From the NCBI GenBank assembly GCA_002684575.1, contig NYVP01000062.1, positions 1-8,688 on the forward strand: DNA of 8,688 nucleotides, read 5' to 3'. Position 1 is the stretch's first letter, and every line of letters begins with the position of its first letter. The notes beneath the pieces were generated by a model that worked only from the letters and a program-made list of their open reading frames with translations, was not told the origin of the DNA and did not search any database. Below are positions 1 to 6,619 of this stretch, one piece after another. The translations under genes and the position numbers were made by a program. Source of the stretch: Verrucomicrobiales bacterium. GTDB taxonomy: Bacteria; Verrucomicrobiota; Verrucomicrobiia; Verrucomicrobiales; DEV007.

Positions 1-290
1 TTATTTATCTGCTCCTCGTTCACATCCTCTACTTCCTCTACTTCCTCTACTTCCTCTACTTCCTCTACTTCCTCTACTTCCTCTACTTCCTCTGCTTCCT
101 CTGCTTCCTCTACTTCCTCCTCTATTAATTGATCAAAGGATTTATTCTCTCCACGATATATTCTGACCTCCTCTAAATTTTCATTAAGGCCAATTTCAAG
201 CTGAGACTCATCTCCATCAGGTTTAAGGCCGCCTTCAAAGCTAAAATAGCCTTCTTCCGCATTTTCCTCATCCGATGGCTTTTCAGACAT
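1..290 (-). CDS. Acidic protein of unknown function, 3' end outside the window
   Basis: An open reading frame on the minus strand starts at an ATG (complement 288-290) and runs off the left edge with no stop, giving 96 complete codons. The protein begins MSEKPSDEENAEEGYFSFEG and is strongly acidic throughout. Residues 1-55 are mixed sequence with hydrophobic residues spaced between acidic ones. From about residue 56 it becomes an almost pure Glu/Val/Ala tract encoded by a 9-bp tandem repeat, then reads DVNEEQIN at the edge. There is no signal peptide or membrane segment, so it is probably cytoplasmic. I recognise no family. The reading frame is believable because the repeat unit is a multiple of three and the non-repetitive N-terminus is also open and protein-like. 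It is divergent from the DUF1080 gene. Only a weak GAAGA stretch lies upstream as a possible ribosome-binding site. The acidic tract could be a flexible linker between this N-terminus and a domain beyond the window. Confidence 0.65.
   Translation of the reverse strand, partial: MSEKPSDEENAEEGYFSFEGGLKPDGDESQLEIGLNENLEEVRIYRGENKSFDQLIEEEVEEAEEAEEVEEVEEVEEVEEVEEVEEVEDVNEEQIN
29..118. repeat. Ten-copy 9-bp tandem repeat inside a coding region
   Basis: Ten consecutive 9-bp units fit the plus-strand consensus CTACTTCCT. They begin at 29, 38, 47, 56, 65, 74, 83, 92, 101 and 110. The units at 92 and 101 have G in place of A at their third base; the other eight are identical. On the minus strand each unit encodes Glu-Val-Glu (or Glu-Ala-Glu in the two variants), so changes in copy number would keep the reading frame. 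Near-identity at the nucleotide level, not just the protein level, suggests recent expansion by slippage. Confidence 0.92.
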
Positions 291-382
291 ATTAATTATT
301 TTTCTTCAAGATCTTTTATAAATCGACCTTCTTTAGTTTTTTAGTCTAAAATACAATATATATAATCGTTAAAAAACTACTC
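291..382. promoter_or_regulatory. Divergent intergenic region with candidate promoters
   Basis: This 92-bp AT-rich gap separates the acidic-protein gene (minus) from the DUF1080 gene (plus) and is the only place for their promoters. On the plus strand a perfect TATAAT lies at 361-366, only 16 nt before the ATG at 383, which would leave a very short leader. No good -35 is seen 17 nt upstream. A second option is TACAAT at 352-357. On the minus strand TATAAA lies at complement 315-320, also without a clear -35. In sequence this AT-rich, these -10 matches can arise by chance. No operator-like inverted repeat was seen. Confidence 0.3.
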
Positions 383-1207
383 ATGACAAAAAAAATTTCA
401 CTAATTCTCGGATTTATTCTTTTTATTACCAATTCATGGGCGGCTAAAGCCCCTAACGGTAAAAAATTTCCAGCTCACTGGGGTGAACCTCCAGCCTTGC
501 AAACTAGAGACCTTCGACCTTTACCGGGCGGGTATGGACAAGGTAGTTCAACACTCGCTAAATGGATTGCAACAAATCTAAAAAATGACAAAAAAAACGG
601 AGAAAAAGGTAGTTTTGTTACCCTTTTTGATCAGAAGAGTAAAAATCTCGATAATTGGTCAGTTAAAAGCGGCTTTGCAACATACCAAATCAAAGATGGT
701 TACATTCTTGGAACAACAGCGGACGGCAGTGGCAACACTTTTCTTTGTACAAAAAAAGAATATGGCAACTTTGATCTAAGATTTGAAGTTAAATGCCACA
801 ACAGACTAAACTCAGGTGTTCAAATCCGATCAAAGCTAAAAAATCCAGGAGGAAAGTATGGTGGAAGAGTGAATGGACCTCAGATTGAAATAGAGGCTAG
901 TGGAAATAACGGAGCTGAGGCCGGATACGTTTACGGTGAGGCAACGGGTAGAGGCTGGCTTACCCCAAAGGAAAGTTTAAAACCTCATAAACATTTTAAA
1001 GATGGAGAATGGAACCAATACAGAGTTCTAGCCAAAGGAAGCAGAATCCAAACATGGATTAACGGTGAAATGATTGAAGACCTCACAGATGAGGAAATTT
1101 ATAAAACTCACCCCAAAGGTATTATTGGTTTACAAGTTCACGGCATCGGCAAGAACAGTGGGCCATTTACCGTTCAGTGGAGAAATATAAAAATCAAAGA
1201 ACTGTAA
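383..1207 (+). CDS. Secreted DUF1080 / 3-keto-disaccharide hydrolase family protein
   Basis: Residues 1-20 form a signal peptide (MTKK, a hydrophobic stretch, then SWA before AKAP), so the protein is exported. A short conserved-looking module follows at about residues 29-62 (HWGEPPALQTRDLRPLPGGY and then GSSTLAKWI). The DUF1080 (PF06439) domain fills residues 78-274, with landmarks TLFDQKSKNLDNW, EYGNFDLRFEVK, NSGVQIRS, GPQIEIEA, EWNQYRV, IQTWING, GIIGLQVHG and a final VQWRNIKIKEL. The family has a concanavalin-like beta-sandwich fold and includes enzymes acting on 3-keto-glycosides, although many members are uncharacterised. The acidic pair in GPQIEIEA (Glu169, Glu171) sits at a conserved position and could be functional. 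It is the first gene of the plus-strand cluster, only 9 nt before the sulfatase and in the same frame. No clear Shine-Dalgarno precedes the ATG, but the signal peptide starts right at it. The family assignment is firm; the substrate is unknown. Confidence 0.9.
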   Translation: MTKKISLILGFILFITNSWAAKAPNGKKFPAHWGEPPALQTRDLRPLPGGYGQGSSTLAKWIATNLKNDKKNGEKGSFVTLFDQKSKNLDNWSVKSGFATYQIKDGYILGTTADGSGNTFLCTKKEYGNFDLRFEVKCHNRLNSGVQIRSKLKNPGGKYGGRVNGPQIEIEASGNNGAEAGYVYGEATGRGWLTPKESLKPHKHFKDGEWNQYRVLAKGSRIQTWINGEMIEDLTDEEIYKTHPKGIIGLQVHGIGKNSGPFTVQWRNIKIKEL

Positions 1208-1216
1208 ATTCAATCA

Positions 1217-2638
1217 ATGCACTGGCCTATTCTTGTATTATGTTTACTAATTAGCATTTCTAATGCCTCGAAACCAAATATCCTCTTTATTTATCTAGAT
1301 GATTTTGGTTGGCGAGACACGAGTTACGCGGGTTCAGATTTCTATGAAACGCCAAATATAGATTCACTTGCTGAGAACGGCATGATTTTTGACAACGCTT
1401 ATGCTGCGTCATCAAATTGTGCCCCGTCTCGAGCCTCAATGCTCACTGGAACCTATTCTCCTAGGCATGAGATTTATAACGTTGGAACAAAACCGCGTGG
1501 AAATCCGAAGTTCAGAAAGCTTGAGCATATTCCTGGAAAAAGTTCATTGGATCCAAATGTTAAAACCTGGTCAAAATTAGCCAAAAGTTTTGGATATAAA
1601 ACTGCCTCTTTTGGAAAATGGCATCTAGGTAAAGATCCAAGAGACCATGGTTTTGATGTGAACGTAGGAGGTTCGAAATCTGGGAGCCCTCCACGAGGTT
1701 ATTTTCCTCCTCATGGAAAAATTTCAGGATTAGAATCAGTTAATGAGAACGAATACCTTACAGATACACTAACTAATGAAACTATAGAATTCATAAAGGA
1801 AAGCGCTCAAACCCAATGGCTTGCCTATTTGAGTCATTTTTCAGTCCATACCCCCATACAGGCAAAAAAAAAGGATATTTTAAAATTTGAAAGTAAAGCC
1901 CCTGGCACTCTTCACAACCACGTCATAATGGCCGCAATGATTAAGGCTGTAGATGACGGAGTAGGAAAAATTATTTCTGTATTAGAGGACTTAAAAATCA
2001 AAGAAAGAACTGTCGTCATATTTTACTCCGACAACGGAGGCTATGGACCAGCAACTTCAATGAGCCCTCTAAAAGGTTATAAAGGCACTTATTATGAAGG
2101 AGGAATTAGGGTTCCATTTTTTGTTAACTGGCCAAAAGTCGTGGCAGCCGAAAGTCGTTGTTCAACTCCAATTACAGGCGTCGACATATATCCAACTCTT
2201 CAAGAAATAATAACGGGTAAAAATAAAATTGATCCCAAAATTGATGGAGTAAGTATAGTTCCACTTTTGAAAGGCGAAAAAATAAAACCTAGAAATATAT
2301 ATTGGCATTTCCCCGCTTATCTTCAAAGTTATTCACAAAGACAAGATCAACAAAGAGACCCGCTATTTAGGTCTAGACCATGTAGTGTCATCAGAAGTGG
2401 TAAATGGAAACTCATCGAATACTTTGAAAACAAAGACATTGAATTGTTTGATCTGAGTGAGGACATTGGTGAAAAAAACAACCTATCAACTAAAAAACCC
2501 TCCATTACCAAATCACTAAGAACTCAACTCAATGATTGGAGAATCTCAACCAATGCCAGCATTCCCTCTAAAGAAAATCCTGAATACGACAAAGAAGCAG
2601 AACTCAATGCTATAATTAAACTTCAAGAAAAAGAGTAA
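1217..2638 (+). CDS. Secreted type I sulfatase (formylglycine-dependent arylsulfatase family)
   Basis: This 473-residue protein has the normal length of an S1-family sulfatase, which hydrolyses sulfate esters, here probably on a sulfated glycan. Residues 1-17 are a short hydrophobic signal ending SNA before SKPN; its n-region (MHWP) has no Lys or Arg, which is unusual. The metal-binding LDD is at 27-29. The modification motif CAPSRASMLTG starts at Cys68, which would become formylglycine, and has the essential Arg72. FGKWHLG gives Lys134 and His136, HTP gives His211, and SDNGG gives Asp272 and Asn273. Lys286 or Lys289 lies in the usual basic position, and the C-terminal subdomain runs from about 385 (RSGKWKLI). 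All expected active-site residues are visible. The start must be at or very near 1217, because the upstream gene's TAA is in frame four codons earlier. No formylglycine-generating enzyme or anaerobic maturase is encoded here. Substrate subfamily cannot be judged by eye. Confidence 0.95.
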   Translation: MHWPILVLCLLISISNASKPNILFIYLDDFGWRDTSYAGSDFYETPNIDSLAENGMIFDNAYAASSNCAPSRASMLTGTYSPRHEIYNVGTKPRGNPKFRKLEHIPGKSSLDPNVKTWSKLAKSFGYKTASFGKWHLGKDPRDHGFDVNVGGSKSGSPPRGYFPPHGKISGLESVNENEYLTDTLTNETIEFIKESAQTQWLAYLSHFSVHTPIQAKKKDILKFESKAPGTLHNHVIMAAMIKAVDDGVGKIISVLEDLKIKERTVVIFYSDNGGYGPATSMSPLKGYKGTYYEGGIRVPFFVNWPKVVAAESRCSTPITGVDIYPTLQEIITGKNKIDPKIDGVSIVPLLKGEKIKPRNIYWHFPAYLQSYSQRQDQQRDPLFRSRPCSVIRSGKWKLIEYFENKDIELFDLSEDIGEKNNLSTKKPSITKSLRTQLNDWRISTNASIPSKENPEYDKEAELNAIIKLQEKE

Positions 2639-2642
2639 CTCT

Positions 2643-2664
2643 TTTTAAACATTGAATGTTAAAA
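2643..2664 (+). other. Weak AT-rich imperfect hairpin between sulfatase and protease genes
   Basis: The arms AACAT (2648-2652) and ATGTT (2656-2660) flank a three-base loop. After one bulged A the stem extends with TTTT (2643-2646) against AAAA (2661-2664). Only one GC pair is present and no T-run follows, so it is too weak to be called a terminator. It lies in the 45-nt gap between the two genes and might affect mRNA processing, or mean nothing. Confidence 0.2.
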
Positions 2665-2683
2665 CTCCCGCAGTGAGAGAGAA

Positions 2684-4144
2684 ATGAAAAGGTTACATAG
2701 GAAGGCTCATTTTATTTTTATTACTTTGGTTTTAAAAATAACATTTCTAGCAAATCTATCATCTCAAATAGACCTCGAAAAGGTACCCACAGAAAGAAAA
2801 ACTAGAAATGTTAAAATTATAAATAACGTTCTTCCATCAGTTGCTGCCATTCAAACCTATAGACCATCAGGCACAGAGGGAGTTTACAATCTACAGGTGG
2901 TTGCAGCATCTGTAATCCATGAAGACGTTTACTTCATAACCAATGAGCATGTTGTAAGCGGAATGATTCAAGGGAATGCAACTCTCTTTGGAAAACAATC
3001 AAAACCTTTTAAAGTCATCGCGTCCATGACCTCTGAGGATTTAGCAATCATTAAAGTCGACACAAAAGATAAATTAAAAAAAATTGCTCTGGGTAGAAGT
3101 CATGATTTGTTATTGGGAGAACCCGTTATCACTATTGGAAACCCTGGAGGCTTGAATCACTCAATTTCAACAGGTGTCATTAGTGGACTTAATCGTTCCA
3201 CATCCACAGGAACCGCTTTTCTCCCTTGGATGATTCAAACCAGTGCTGCCGTCAGCGGAGGAAACTCTGGAGGCCCATTAATTAATGCTCTTGGACAACA
3301 AATTGGAACCATCACTTCTAAGCAACTTGGCTCAGAAAACATTAACTTTGCGATTTCTATTGATAGAATTCGTGATGTTTTACCAAACTTGTTATCTCCA
3401 GAACTTAGGTATGGATTTTGGATTGGAATTGAAGTCGACATGCTCTCAGAGGGTGCAAAAATTAAATCTATTACCAATAAGTCGCCTGCTCAAATTGCTG
3501 GGTTAATGATTAATGACAAGATTAAATCTATTAATGGAACACCTTTATCAAATCCCTTTGATTATTATTTTTCACTTATTGGCCTTAATAAGAATGATAA
3601 AATCAATCTAAATATTTTGAGGAATGATAATCCATTAGACATAGAAATAATTCTGGGAGAACTCAATTTAATAGAACCAGTCGAACAGAAAGAGCTTACT
3701 CCCGGAATTAATTATAGGTTTTACAATGGACAATGGGACAAACTACCAAACTTCAACGAATTAACCTCATCTAATGAGGGGAGGGCAGAGGAAATATCCG
3801 CAGATCCTGCGAGCAATGAACTTAATGATCATTATGGATTAATGTTTGAGGGATATCTTAAAACTAACGAGGAAGGTCTCTACACCTTTAGTTTATCTTC
3901 AGACGATGGCAGCCAGTTTATTATTGGAGATGAAATGTTGATCAATAACGATGGGTTACACTCATTTGTATCAGTTGAAGGAAGAACAAGACTGAAAAAG
4001 GGCTTTTTCCCAATAAAAATACTTTACTTTGAGAACAGTGGAGATCAAAGGCTTGAGTTACAATACAAAAGTCCCGGAATCAAAATGCAACCAATTCCGA
4101 AAGAAGCTTTATTCTCCAATAAAGGCAATCAGTTGAATGAATAA
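2684..4144 (+). CDS. HtrA-like trypsin-fold serine protease with PDZ and PA14 domains
   Basis: The N-terminus (MKRLHRKAHF and then a hydrophobic run to about residue 26) is a signal peptide or membrane anchor, interrupted by a Lys at 18. The protease domain spans about 43-236 and shows a full catalytic triad: His89 in ITNEHVVSG, Asp119 in SEDLAIIKVD, and Ser195 in SGGNSGGPLIN, with the typical IGNPGGL and NFAISIDRIR. The usual GSGF stretch before the His strand is replaced by VVAASVI. A PDZ domain follows at about 240-325 (IGIEV, SPAQIAGLMINDKIKSING, and a later DKINLNILR). Residues 340-478 resemble a PA14 domain: GINYRFYNGQW, GLMFEGYLKTNEEGLYTFSL, SSDDGSQFIIGDEMLINNDG, LKKGFFPIKI and LELQYKSPG. 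PA14 modules often bind carbohydrate. HtrA-type proteases handle misfolded or signalling proteins in the envelope. GAGAGAGAA just upstream may serve as ribosome-binding site. The gene overlaps the next by 8 nt, suggesting coupled translation. Domain calls are firm; the biological target is unknown. Confidence 0.88.
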   Translation: MKRLHRKAHFIFITLVLKITFLANLSSQIDLEKVPTERKTRNVKIINNVLPSVAAIQTYRPSGTEGVYNLQVVAASVIHEDVYFITNEHVVSGMIQGNATLFGKQSKPFKVIASMTSEDLAIIKVDTKDKLKKIALGRSHDLLLGEPVITIGNPGGLNHSISTGVISGLNRSTSTGTAFLPWMIQTSAAVSGGNSGGPLINALGQQIGTITSKQLGSENINFAISIDRIRDVLPNLLSPELRYGFWIGIEVDMLSEGAKIKSITNKSPAQIAGLMINDKIKSINGTPLSNPFDYYFSLIGLNKNDKINLNILRNDNPLDIEIILGELNLIEPVEQKELTPGINYRFYNGQWDKLPNFNELTSSNEGRAEEISADPASNELNDHYGLMFEGYLKTNEEGLYTFSLSSDDGSQFIIGDEMLINNDGLHSFVSVEGRTRLKKGFFPIKILYFENSGDQRLELQYKSPGIKMQPIPKEALFSNKGNQLNE

Positions 4145-5255
4145 AAAACTAAACATCGCAATCATTGGCCAAAAATTTATGGGCAGAGCACATTCGAATG
4201 GATGGAAACAGGCTCAAAATTTTTTCAGCTTAAATGCAGAACCCGTTCTTAAAGTCGCCTGCGGCAGAAACGAAACTGAGCTCAAAAAATTTGCAGATCG
4301 TTGGGGTTGGAGTGAAATAAGTTCTGATTGGAAATCAGTAATTGAACGAGACGATATCGACATTGTCGATATTGCAACTCCTACGCACCTTCATCATGAA
4401 ATGGTCATTCATGCGGCTAAACATGGTAAACACATCTTTTGTGAAAAACCCTTTGCCTTAAATTTAGCCGAAGCTGAGTCAATGCTCGAAGCAGTAAATT
4501 CCAGTAATACTGTGAATTACCTGAACCATAATTATAGAAGATGCCCCGCCATCGTGCTTGCAAAAAAAATGATCTCTGAGGGAAAACTCGGCACAATCTA
4601 CCATCTTCGAAGCACCTACCAACAGGACTGGCTCGCCGACCCTAACGCTCCTATGGGGTGGCAGTTGGATTCAAAATTATCCGGTGGAGGGCCTCACATT
4701 GATTTAGGTTCTCACTGCATTGACCTAGCCCACTTATTGATTGGTGAAATTTCATCGATAGGATGTTTACAAGCTCATTTTGTCAATGAACGCAAAACTA
4801 ATGACAACAGAACTCAAAAAGTAGACGTTGATGATGCATCTATAATGAGTGTCGAATTCACTAATGGTGCCGTTGGATCTTTTGAATGTACCAGATATGC
4901 AAGCGGAAGAAAAAATAGAAACCAGTTTGAAATTAATGGATCAGAAGGAAGTTTGGTTTTCGATCTCGAAAAAATGAATGAGCTTGATTACTTTTCTAAT
5001 AATGACAATTCATCTGAGCAAGGGTTCAGAAAAATAATTGTAACTGACCCAAGTCATCAATACGCATCAAACTGGTGGCCGCCTGGACACATAATTGGTT
5101 ATGAACACACCTTTGTACATGCTGTTGCTGATTTCATTAATGCAGTTGTCGGCAATCAAACCATACATCCAAATTTTCAGGACGGCGTGAATTGTATGAG
5201 AGTTTTAGATGCCGCAAATTTATCAGCCCAATCTGGCCAAAGGGTAAATATTTAG
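4137..5255 (+). CDS. Gfo/Idh/MocA family NAD(P)-dependent sugar oxidoreductase
   Basis: The 372-residue protein has the length and two-domain layout of this family. A Rossmann nucleotide-binding start is visible at residues 6-22 (NIAIIGQKFMGRAHS). VDIATPTHLHHEMVIHAAKHG is followed by the EKP signature (CEKPFAL, Lys104). The C-terminal domain carries GGGPHIDLGSHCIDLAHLL, giving Asp189 and His193 as the probable catalytic partners of Lys104. The C-terminus (PPGHIIGYEHTF, DFINAVVG, DGVNCMRVLDAA) fits the GFO_IDH_MocA C-terminal part. Family members oxidise or reduce a sugar or cyclitol hydroxyl, some of them at C3 of glycosides. There is no signal or Tat motif, so a cytoplasmic location is expected. 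The ATG overlaps the end of the protease gene (4137-4144), and the Rossmann strand begins directly after it, supporting this start. It is the last gene of the plus-strand group. The exact substrate cannot be told from sequence. Confidence 0.92.
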   Translation: MNKKLNIAIIGQKFMGRAHSNGWKQAQNFFSLNAEPVLKVACGRNETELKKFADRWGWSEISSDWKSVIERDDIDIVDIATPTHLHHEMVIHAAKHGKHIFCEKPFALNLAEAESMLEAVNSSNTVNYLNHNYRRCPAIVLAKKMISEGKLGTIYHLRSTYQQDWLADPNAPMGWQLDSKLSGGGPHIDLGSHCIDLAHLLIGEISSIGCLQAHFVNERKTNDNRTQKVDVDDASIMSVEFTNGAVGSFECTRYASGRKNRNQFEINGSEGSLVFDLEKMNELDYFSNNDNSSEQGFRKIIVTDPSHQYASNWWPPGHIIGYEHTFVHAVADFINAVVGNQTIHPNFQDGVNCMRVLDAANLSAQSGQRVNI

Positions 5256-5262
5256 CATGCTA
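5253..5262. other. Ten-base perfect palindrome at the convergent gene junction
   Basis: TAGCATGCTA is its own reverse complement. It includes the TAG stop of the oxidoreductase gene and nearly fills the 9-nt gap to the stop of the convergent amidohydrolase gene (complement 5265-5267). A second, overlapping palindrome, GCTAGC, lies at 5259-5264. There is no loop and no adjacent T-run, although seven T's occur at 5273-5279. The palindrome is a sequence fact; a role in transcription termination is only a guess. Confidence 0.4.
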
Positions 5263-5264
5263 GC

Positions 5265-6602
5265 TTAATCACTTTTTTTAAGATTTAACTGACGATACTT
5301 CTCTTTATATTTTTCGTAGAGTCGGGTTTGCTTATTCGAAAGGTCGATGGAGCTACCCTGAATATATGCCATTCTTACATCTGTCGTAACCTCTAAAGGG
5401 TCACCATTTGTAACTATCAAGCTTGCATCTTTTCCAACTTCTAGAGACCCCACTCTATCCGATACTCCTAGTATTTGAGCAGGGTACAATGTCACGGCCT
5501 TGAGCGCTTCGTCCTTGGGTAGACCGAACGCTGCAGCTCTTGCTGCTTGGTATGGAAGATTCCTTTCATGAGGAGCATCCATTGAGCCTCCGGGTCCGGC
5601 AATACAAAATCTGACACCTCCATTTAGCAATTTTAATGGATTCCGCATTGGCGTATCATAATCCTCCCATCTCCTTGAGGGAAGTGAATTAACCGGACTA
5701 ACAATTACTGGTATGTCATTTTTTTTGAGTAATGGAACCGCTCTCCATGCATCAGAACCCCCAACGATAACGATTTTTATATTCTCTTGAACAGAAAATT
5801 GAACAGCGCTTCGAATGCCAGATATTTTGTTCACATGTACAAAAACAGGCATTCTTCCATCTAGCACTGGCTTCATAGCCTCCCACCTCAGATCAGTCTT
5901 ATCGGGAACTTTTTTATCTTCTCGGGCCTTATGATAGGCACGCGCTTTGAGAAAGCTGTCTTTTATTTTCTTTAGTTGAGTGAGTGCATTCTTAGATCTT
6001 TTCTGAAGATCTTCTTTCTGTTTGGAATTGGTCGCCTTTTCTGCGTCAGGAACTAAGGGCCATCTAATATGCATTCCTACAGAACTTTTTAGAACCATAT
6101 CTTCCCACGTCCAGCCGTCCAAACTCATTAAAGCTGACCTGCCAGCGATCAGTCCATTACTTTGTGGAACACTTAGAGCATGCAATACTCCATTACTGCG
6201 AGTGACCGGAAATAATTCACTATCCGGGTTTACGGCAACCTCCGCCCTCACGTTAGGATTAATAACGCCAGTCTCTATCATATCCCTAGTGGCACGCACA
6301 GCTCGAATCTCTGTTAATCCTAAAACAGAATTAGATGCTATCATTCCAGGGTAAACATGAAGCCCCTCACAGTTGATAATTTTAACAGGTTTAACAATTT
6401 TAGATTTACTAGAATCGGATTTTTTAACCAATCGAGAGATCTTGCCCTTGGTAATGTAAAGATCACCTAAAAATGATTCAGATGTTATAGGATGTATAGT
6501 TGCTCCAGATATAATTACATCTTCCTTCGGTGTTGGAGTGGGCAAATTATCATTTCCGTTTAAAGGAAATATCAAACAGAAGAATATTAGAAATTTGTAC
6601 AT
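5265..6602 (-). CDS. Exported amidohydrolase-superfamily protein lacking the HxH metal motif
   Basis: The N-terminus MYKFLIFFCLIFPLNG is a short signal peptide, so the 445-residue protein is probably exported. The composite beta-sandwich and barrel of amidohydrolases (imidazolonepropionase-like group) is recognisable: VIISGATIHPI at 29-39, LHVYPGMI at 81-88, and the C-terminal signature from 363 (KDEALKAVTLYPAQILGV, then VGSLEVGKDASLIVTNGDPL). Where active members read PGLIDAHTHLG, this one reads PGMIASNSVLG, so the two metal-binding His are Asn91 and Val93. His256 (FVHVN) and Asp342 (SMDAPHERN) remain near later ligand positions, but IVGGSDAW replaces the usual second His strand. Residues 190-240 are a Lys/Glu-rich, probably helical insert. 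The protein may be catalytically altered or a non-catalytic partner of the upstream amidohydrolase, whose stop lies only 17 nt before this start; the two are surely co-transcribed. No clear Shine-Dalgarno is seen. Membership in the superfamily is confident; the reaction is unknown. Confidence 0.82.
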   Translation of the reverse strand: MYKFLIFFCLIFPLNGNDNLPTPTPKEDVIISGATIHPITSESFLGDLYITKGKISRLVKKSDSSKSKIVKPVKIINCEGLHVYPGMIASNSVLGLTEIRAVRATRDMIETGVINPNVRAEVAVNPDSELFPVTRSNGVLHALSVPQSNGLIAGRSALMSLDGWTWEDMVLKSSVGMHIRWPLVPDAEKATNSKQKEDLQKRSKNALTQLKKIKDSFLKARAYHKAREDKKVPDKTDLRWEAMKPVLDGRMPVFVHVNKISGIRSAVQFSVQENIKIVIVGGSDAWRAVPLLKKNDIPVIVSPVNSLPSRRWEDYDTPMRNPLKLLNGGVRFCIAGPGGSMDAPHERNLPYQAARAAAFGLPKDEALKAVTLYPAQILGVSDRVGSLEVGKDASLIVTNGDPLEVTTDVRMAYIQGSSIDLSNKQTRLYEKYKEKYRQLNLKKSD

Positions 6603-6619
6603 GGTTTTCTATTTTAAAA

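Noticed and set aside
29..118. The short direct repeats as a CRISPR array
   Set aside because: The units are 9 bp, contiguous and without spacers, and they lie inside an open reading frame.
2643..2664. Terminator splitting the plus-strand cluster between sulfatase and protease
   Set aside because: The hairpin has a single GC pair, a bulge and no following T-run, so it is unlikely to stop transcription.
3235..3477. Antisense open frame within the protease gene, with similar overlapping frames near 585-779, 1389-1580, 3285-3506, 6022-6354 and 6801-7187
   Set aside because: Each lies wholly inside a well-supported gene, has no recognisable domain and has no start context; they are out-of-frame shadows.
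5253..5279. Bidirectional rho-independent terminator at the convergent junction
   Set aside because: The palindrome has no loop, a short stem and no T-run directly after it in either direction.
6324..6332. Loss of the HxH motif as a sequencing error or frameshift
   Set aside because: The frame is continuous on both sides and flanking family sequence aligns without a shift; several residues differ (Asp, His, His), which single errors do not explain.
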